11,451 nucleotides of DNA from positions 94,467-105,917 of the forward strand of contig FR893268.1 in NCBI GenBank assembly GCA_000436035.1, written 5' to 3'. The notes under the pieces are model-generated. The model worked only from the letters and a program-made list of their open reading frames with translations. It had not been told where the DNA came from and ran no database searches. Positions 8,601-11,451 of this stretch are shown here, piece after piece. Positions within the stretch are counted from its first letter, which is position 1; every line of letters starts with the position of its first letter. The translations under genes were made by a program, and so were the position numbers. Source of the DNA: Prevotella sp. CAG:732. GTDB taxonomy: Bacteria > Bacteroidota > Bacteroidia > Bacteroidales > Bacteroidaceae.

Positions 8601-9018
8601 AAGCTTGCCAACGCCCAGAGTTCAACTGTGTACCAGTAGTTTCAAAACTTCCATTTCGCAACAAATTACCAGCCTGCTCTATGTACTTATAGTTGGGAGT
8701 CAAAGTGGACGTATAGGCATTTCCCTCAAACACATAGATTTTGCCTTTCGCTTGCACAAATCTTACCTTGACATTCTGAGTAGGCGTATATTGTACTTGT
8801 GCAAAAGCGATACTGATACTTTTTCCCTTGGTACCCATTACCTCCAATGTATAGTCATCTAGAATAGGTACAAAATTGCTCATGTCATCGACTTTCTTTC
8901 CACCATATTGGTCTGAGGTTGCAAAATGAGGCAAAAGCGTCTGAGCTTTTGCCTGAAAGCTGGTCACCATCATAAAGATGGCGACCAAGCTTGGCCATAA
9001 TTTAAAAGTAAAATTCAT
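5629..9018 (-). CDS. Secreted clan GH-A (GH35/GH42-like) glycosidase, probable beta-galactosidase, with binding modules
   Basis: 1129 residues. The signal peptide ends about A25-Q26 with no lipobox. An unassigned beta domain (27-115) precedes a CBM4/9-like jelly-roll (about 118-287, starting NLLRNGSFE and ending VDWLDNVKLVKL). A second module (about 322-464, GQNHWQLWQ to TIDFDSFTLLY) is shared with both neighbours. A helical FIVAR-like linker spans about 466-612. The catalytic barrel covers about 620-960: FNTLSVPLYWSEVEPEKNHFDW and MELLWFSW match the early strands of GH35/GH42-type barrels. GVQLGNEARAHG holds the clan GH-A Asn-Glu pair (N808, acid/base E809), and MIMEIDA holds the likely nucleophile E905. 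A beta domain (about 975-1077) and a sorting-like tail (about 1083-1129) finish it. GH-A enzymes retain configuration; a beta-galactosidase is my best guess, and the exact family (GH35, GH42, GH147 or an unclassified relative) needs a profile search. The start lies two bases after the stop of the GH43 gene, so translation is probably coupled. Confidence 0.85.
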   Translation of the reverse strand: MNFTFKLWPSLVAIFMMVTSFQAKAQTLLPHFATSDQYGGKKVDDMSNFVPILDDYTLEVMGTKGKSISIAFAQVQYTPTQNVKVRFVQAKGKIYVFEGNAYTSTLTPNYKYIEQAGNLLRNGSFETTGTQLNSGRWQASDWDTWNGGTPTWGANVGDVNVRENANYRSDGSKSIILHTSSRWLCQQMTAGALEPNGLYRISCDYWTSDGWNNGNHKYQIWLGSSMAGSDLMTFDAYTTVNNNTSKQSYVSTFQMPSKSIGNVFLSFYRSESGVDWLDNVKLVKLVPSHKGLTGVTSAIFAYGAYAPADMTFPDNVCIDYTNMIVNPNFIDGAMKSGAPAGWTLDAKVTQSKISTGEKGGGVIPSGQNHWQLWQDGSPLNGYAYQTLSNLPNGRYEVSAKVVCTGFSGSIKLFANDGETILESGVGKVYTVSGVVVNGVLKLGLNFATKNGITIDFDSFTLLYKGKDTAGYRKTLNRRIEDAKEILANLEDGYDVSTLTQLVKNAESLGADASSDQVISAISDIDQELSKYQAYVAECELKRKKVAQFKTVLAGAKSERATELYPATADFDKAIAEAESFFGRLENNPTLDATVAQDKLNAARENYYNSQFKVVPTAQVVSSVDLSLNGSEKYLLRVDGKPYYPTEIQVRPDKMRGYLGWSEDEIEATFKRAANDGFNTLSVPLYWSEVEPEKNHFDWHILDRYLGWCKKYGVKMELLWFSWSSGGRIQYLWNVNGKQQLRTPDYVCSLEGTSEFNMLRKEWEYSLDWRDTNLRSRDAYVLGRVMEHIALWDANNGKTHLVIGVQLGNEARAHGDNAATSSEIIDYYHHVGAAVKQSKYVTWTRLNCVSYETSGRTTANENLRNNGGTNIDFVGVDIYGTNANSVKGDLSGYLGTKGKNFRMIMEIDAKDSNSPIYQMAALAGDKAFNYYNLGPVDGNGLYSNSGHVLTERSHINLVRQRNQILNLANQDIAKMKQGSGLYVYNYAGNSTCSQSGLDGISFVPDDQKTQAVAVRHGNEEVFLLSTAGGTFTLPAKYNGYKAQKGYCNANNNWVAEANLTILNGKVVMPETSCVLITKNPRVITGIQSVSSDSEKRIVAYYALSGNKVAHPTKGVYLVKKSDGTVTKLSK

Positions 9019-9020
9019 TG

Positions 9021-11451
9021 CTAAAATATTTTCTTAATTGTCTCAATAGTTCCATCCTCATAGGTTACCTTCTCTACATAAATTCCCTTTTGAGGAGCAG
9101 AAAGTTGACGGCCATCAATCGTATAATAAGTACGAGCCTTTACTTTCTTGTCAGACTTGGCATGGATTTCCTTAATGTCTGTAGGTAACGAAGGGGTATC
9201 TTTAGAGGAAACGATATTGATTTCCGAAATAGAAGCTGCGTTATCTTTGCAGACAATCTTGAAGTATCGACAAGCATATGTCTTTCCAAAGTCAACCTCA
9301 ACATCATACATCAACCAATTGCCCGAGGCAATGGTAGTCCAATTTACTCCGTCATTACTCAACTGGAATTCGTAATTACGAACCAAGCCCGTATGCCACC
9401 CATCCATGCGAGGAGTAGCCAAGAATCCCTTGATGTTGACCGTCTTGCCCATATCTACCGTAACATGATGTGGCGCAGCATCTTCTCCCCCATCTGCACC
9501 ACTACGCCAATGAGTACTCAACTTTCCATCAATGAGATAAGAAGCAAGGTAAGCATTACTCTGCTGACAACTGTAATCTACGACTTTCCATCCAGTTCTA
9601 TCCTCAAAGATATTCTCCGTAGGAGTCTCTCGCCATTCACCAGTCACAAAATTAATGTCGAAACGCTCACGATAGTCCATGCTACAGCTAGTACCTTTGA
9701 ATGAGATTGGGAAGATGATAGTCTTTGACTCTGGCAAACCTGGGTCTTGCCAACGATCACCCACATAAAGATAAGTAGTTTGCTTGGTTCCCTCTATCTT
9801 CAATATGGCAGCAGCCTGAGTATCGTATGCTATGTCATTGCCCACCTTTGTCAAATTGGTCCAACCACTTTTCAAGTTGGTGGTATAAGACATCTTACAA
9901 GCATTAGGATCCCAGCCAGAACATGCAGAATTAAACATAAAGTAGTTGTCACCCACACGAACGATTGCCGGAGCCTCACGACCCTTTCCTGCAAAAAGTT
10001 GTGTATGCTCCACGACATCGTGATAGTCATCGCTCAAACGGAAGAGACCCAAGTCACGATTTTCATTCGTTGTAGATACAAAGTATGCTGTACCATCATT
10101 GTCCTGGAACACATTGCAGTCACGAGACTTCACCCCCAAAGGACGCCCTGTCCAAACTACCTTATAGTCACCATTCACCTTGTCACACTCGAAACAAGCT
10201 GCCTCGGATGCGCCATAGTTACCTGACTCATAATGACACCATACCACATATTTATCAGTTTTGGCATTATATAGCAACTTAGGTCGCTCTATCATTCTGC
10301 CATGTCCCAACTCTGGGGTAGTAACACCGTTCTCCACAATCTTCTTCTCAAATTTCCAGTGAACCAAATCTACAGAAGAATAAAGATTGATATCAGGGTT
10401 CCACCAGCCTGTGCGATCTTCACCACACATATACCATACATCACCCACACGAACAAAGCCAGGAGCATGAGCCTGAACAGAAGTCAAACCACCCTTGCCA
10501 TTGTCTGTTTGCCAAAGTTTTCCATTTTGGATGGTTATCCACTCTGAAGGACGATTCTTCAAATAGGTCTTCTGCGCCACCTTAATTTCATCAATGATGG
10601 CCTGATATTCCTCTACAGTTTTGGCTTTCATTTGTTTAGGCTCGGTAGCCTTCAGGGCTTGCTCAAAGTCAGCCTTTCCCTTATAATTGGTATAAGCCAT
10701 CTGACGTTTTGCCTCATCAATGGCATTGGTGATACGACTGAAGAGCGCAAATGCTTGGTCGATAGCTTCCAAGTCTGCCAATTTGCCCTGCATCCATTGA
10801 CGCTGGTCGGTATCTGCCTGGAAGTATTCATTCATTTGATTGTAAATATTCTCCACTTCTGTTCTGCCATAGAACAAGGAACCTTTTGTCTTATCGTACA
10901 TAACAGTAGCTGCATCACGCATAGTATTGTATATATCTTCGATAGCCAAGAAGTTATAATGAGCAGTCTGCAAAAGATTGACGGCAGCTTGCATAGCCTT
11001 ATCATCCTGTGCTTTCTGGGCGGCATCAAAGGCAGCATCCATCTCTTCCTTATTGTACCATACTTGGTGGTTTTCCTTAGCTATATCAGCTTGACATACC
11101 TTGCTCATGCGAGACAAGATTTCTGCCATATCACCTGCTTGCAAATCCACCTTGGCCAAGGTAAAAGTGTCGAAATCCAAAAGTGCGCCATTCTCAACGT
11201 TTAAGTCAAGACCTAGCTCCAAAGTTCCATCATACACAAGGCCCTCTACGGAATATTCTTGGTTTACCGCTGTCGTAACGCTAGTCTTCTCGTCATTAAG
11301 GAACATATCCACCGTTCCACTAAAAGTAGGTACCATCAGCATGGTTGCCTTATATCGACCTACTGGCACATTGGTCAACTTCTGATAAGCCTTTCCAACC
11401 ATCGGACCACTTTGCTGCCATAATTGCCAGTGATTTTGGTCAGCAGGAATC
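9021..11451 (-). CDS. Secreted GH43-type glycosidase (resembling the exo-beta-1,3-galactanase subfamily) with F5/8 type C domain, 5' end missing
   Basis: The frame stays open to the window edge, so the ATG at 11402 is internal; 809 residues are visible, numbered here from 11450. Residues 1-98 are the end of the binding module shared with the neighbours (DQNHWQLWQ to LLDFDTFTL). Residues about 103-297 are a helical FIVAR-like linker. The five-bladed GH43 propeller is about 303-605. The first blade has QAHAPGF where classical GH43 enzymes have the catalytic Asp base. IERPK (E388), REAPAI (E492) and YDTQAA (Q545) match the Glu/Glu/Gln set that I recall for the fungal exo-beta-1,3-galactanase Pc1,3Gal43A (subfamily GH43_24; GH43_34 is also related). 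Residues about 620-751 are an F5/8 type C domain (CBM32-like: LIDGKLSTHW, YEFQLSNDGVNW). The tail at about 765-809 (YYTIDGRQL...KGIYV) resembles a sorting signal. The likely job is to release galactose (or an arabinose side chain) from an arabinogalactan or galactan. Family certainty is high; subfamily and substrate are inferred. Confidence 0.88.
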   Translation of the reverse strand, partial: IPADQNHWQLWQQSGPMVGKAYQKLTNVPVGRYKATMLMVPTFSGTVDMFLNDEKTSVTTAVNQEYSVEGLVYDGTLELGLDLNVENGALLDFDTFTLAKVDLQAGDMAEILSRMSKVCQADIAKENHQVWYNKEEMDAAFDAAQKAQDDKAMQAAVNLLQTAHYNFLAIEDIYNTMRDAATVMYDKTKGSLFYGRTEVENIYNQMNEYFQADTDQRQWMQGKLADLEAIDQAFALFSRITNAIDEAKRQMAYTNYKGKADFEQALKATEPKQMKAKTVEEYQAIIDEIKVAQKTYLKNRPSEWITIQNGKLWQTDNGKGGLTSVQAHAPGFVRVGDVWYMCGEDRTGWWNPDINLYSSVDLVHWKFEKKIVENGVTTPELGHGRMIERPKLLYNAKTDKYVVWCHYESGNYGASEAACFECDKVNGDYKVVWTGRPLGVKSRDCNVFQDNDGTAYFVSTTNENRDLGLFRLSDDYHDVVEHTQLFAGKGREAPAIVRVGDNYFMFNSACSGWDPNACKMSYTTNLKSGWTNLTKVGNDIAYDTQAAAILKIEGTKQTTYLYVGDRWQDPGLPESKTIIFPISFKGTSCSMDYRERFDINFVTGEWRETPTENIFEDRTGWKVVDYSCQQSNAYLASYLIDGKLSTHWRSGADGGEDAAPHHVTVDMGKTVNIKGFLATPRMDGWHTGLVRNYEFQLSNDGVNWTTIASGNWLMYDVEVDFGKTYACRYFKIVCKDNAASISEINIVSSKDTPSLPTDIKEIHAKSDKKVKARTYYTIDGRQLSAPQKGIYVEKVTYEDGTIETIKKIF

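Noticed and set aside
10632..11204. A 190-codon plus-strand frame rich in hydrophobic residues
   Set aside because: It lies opposite the helical linker of the GH43 gene. The hydrophobicity arises from antisense reading of an Ala/Glu/Lys-rich coding strand, and the real gene is well supported.
11400..11402. ATG at 11402 as the start of the GH43 gene
   Set aside because: The frame is open upstream to the edge and encodes IPADQNHWQLWQ, matching the shared module in the neighbours, so this Met is internal.
1..11451. CRISPR arrays, tRNA or rRNA genes, insertion sequences
   Set aside because: I see no regularly spaced short repeats, no tRNA-like or rRNA sequence, and no transposase frame or terminal inverted repeats; almost all the DNA is coding.

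Overview
The window looks like part of a polysaccharide utilization locus (PUL) from a Bacteroidota genome, most likely Prevotella/Segatella or a close relative. The evidence is a SusC/RagA-type TonB-dependent transporter, large secreted multi-domain glycoside hydrolases, Bacteroidota -7 boxes of the form TAnnTTTG, short C-terminal tails of the Y..xxG...p.kGiY type, and a small MKKIY..P-type peptide. The genus is an inference. All genes lie on the minus strand, so transcription runs from the high to the low coordinates.

In order of transcription: (1) 11451-9021 is a secreted GH43-type glycosidase whose 5' end lies outside the window. It has a binding module, a helical linker, a five-bladed propeller, an F5/8 type C (CBM32-like) domain and a sorting-like tail. 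(2) Two bases later, 9018-5629 encodes a secreted 1129-residue enzyme with two binding modules, a helical linker, a clan GH-A (GH35/GH42-like) barrel and a tail. A strong hairpin at 5574-5608 ends this unit. (3) A promoter-like box at 5489-5497 precedes 5435-2802, a secreted 877-residue protein with no recognisable catalytic domain but several binding or adhesin-like modules. It is followed at once by a small acidic Gly/Ser/Asp-rich peptide gene (2766 or 2793 to 2554), and a hairpin at 2463-2494 ends this unit. (4) A 326-base gap holds a long dyad structure, a direct repeat and a second, nearly identical promoter box. It precedes the SusC-like transporter gene at 2227, which runs off the window before its stop.

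The working picture is one glycan-uptake locus: two exported hydrolases and a binding protein act on a galactose-containing glycan outside the cell or at its surface, and the SusC transporter (its SusD partner is expected just outside the window) imports the products. A beta-1,3-galactan or arabinogalactan-type substrate is suggested by the GH43 active-site pattern, which resembles the exo-beta-1,3-galactanase subfamily, and by the GH-A enzyme resembling beta-galactosidases. This is an inference.

The three large proteins upstream of SusC carry the same ~145-residue beta-sandwich module (QNHWQL..., ending DFDSF/DFDTF) and the same kind of C-terminal tail. The most unusual items are that shared module, the non-catalytic 877-residue protein with its small peptide neighbour, and the structured region upstream of susC.
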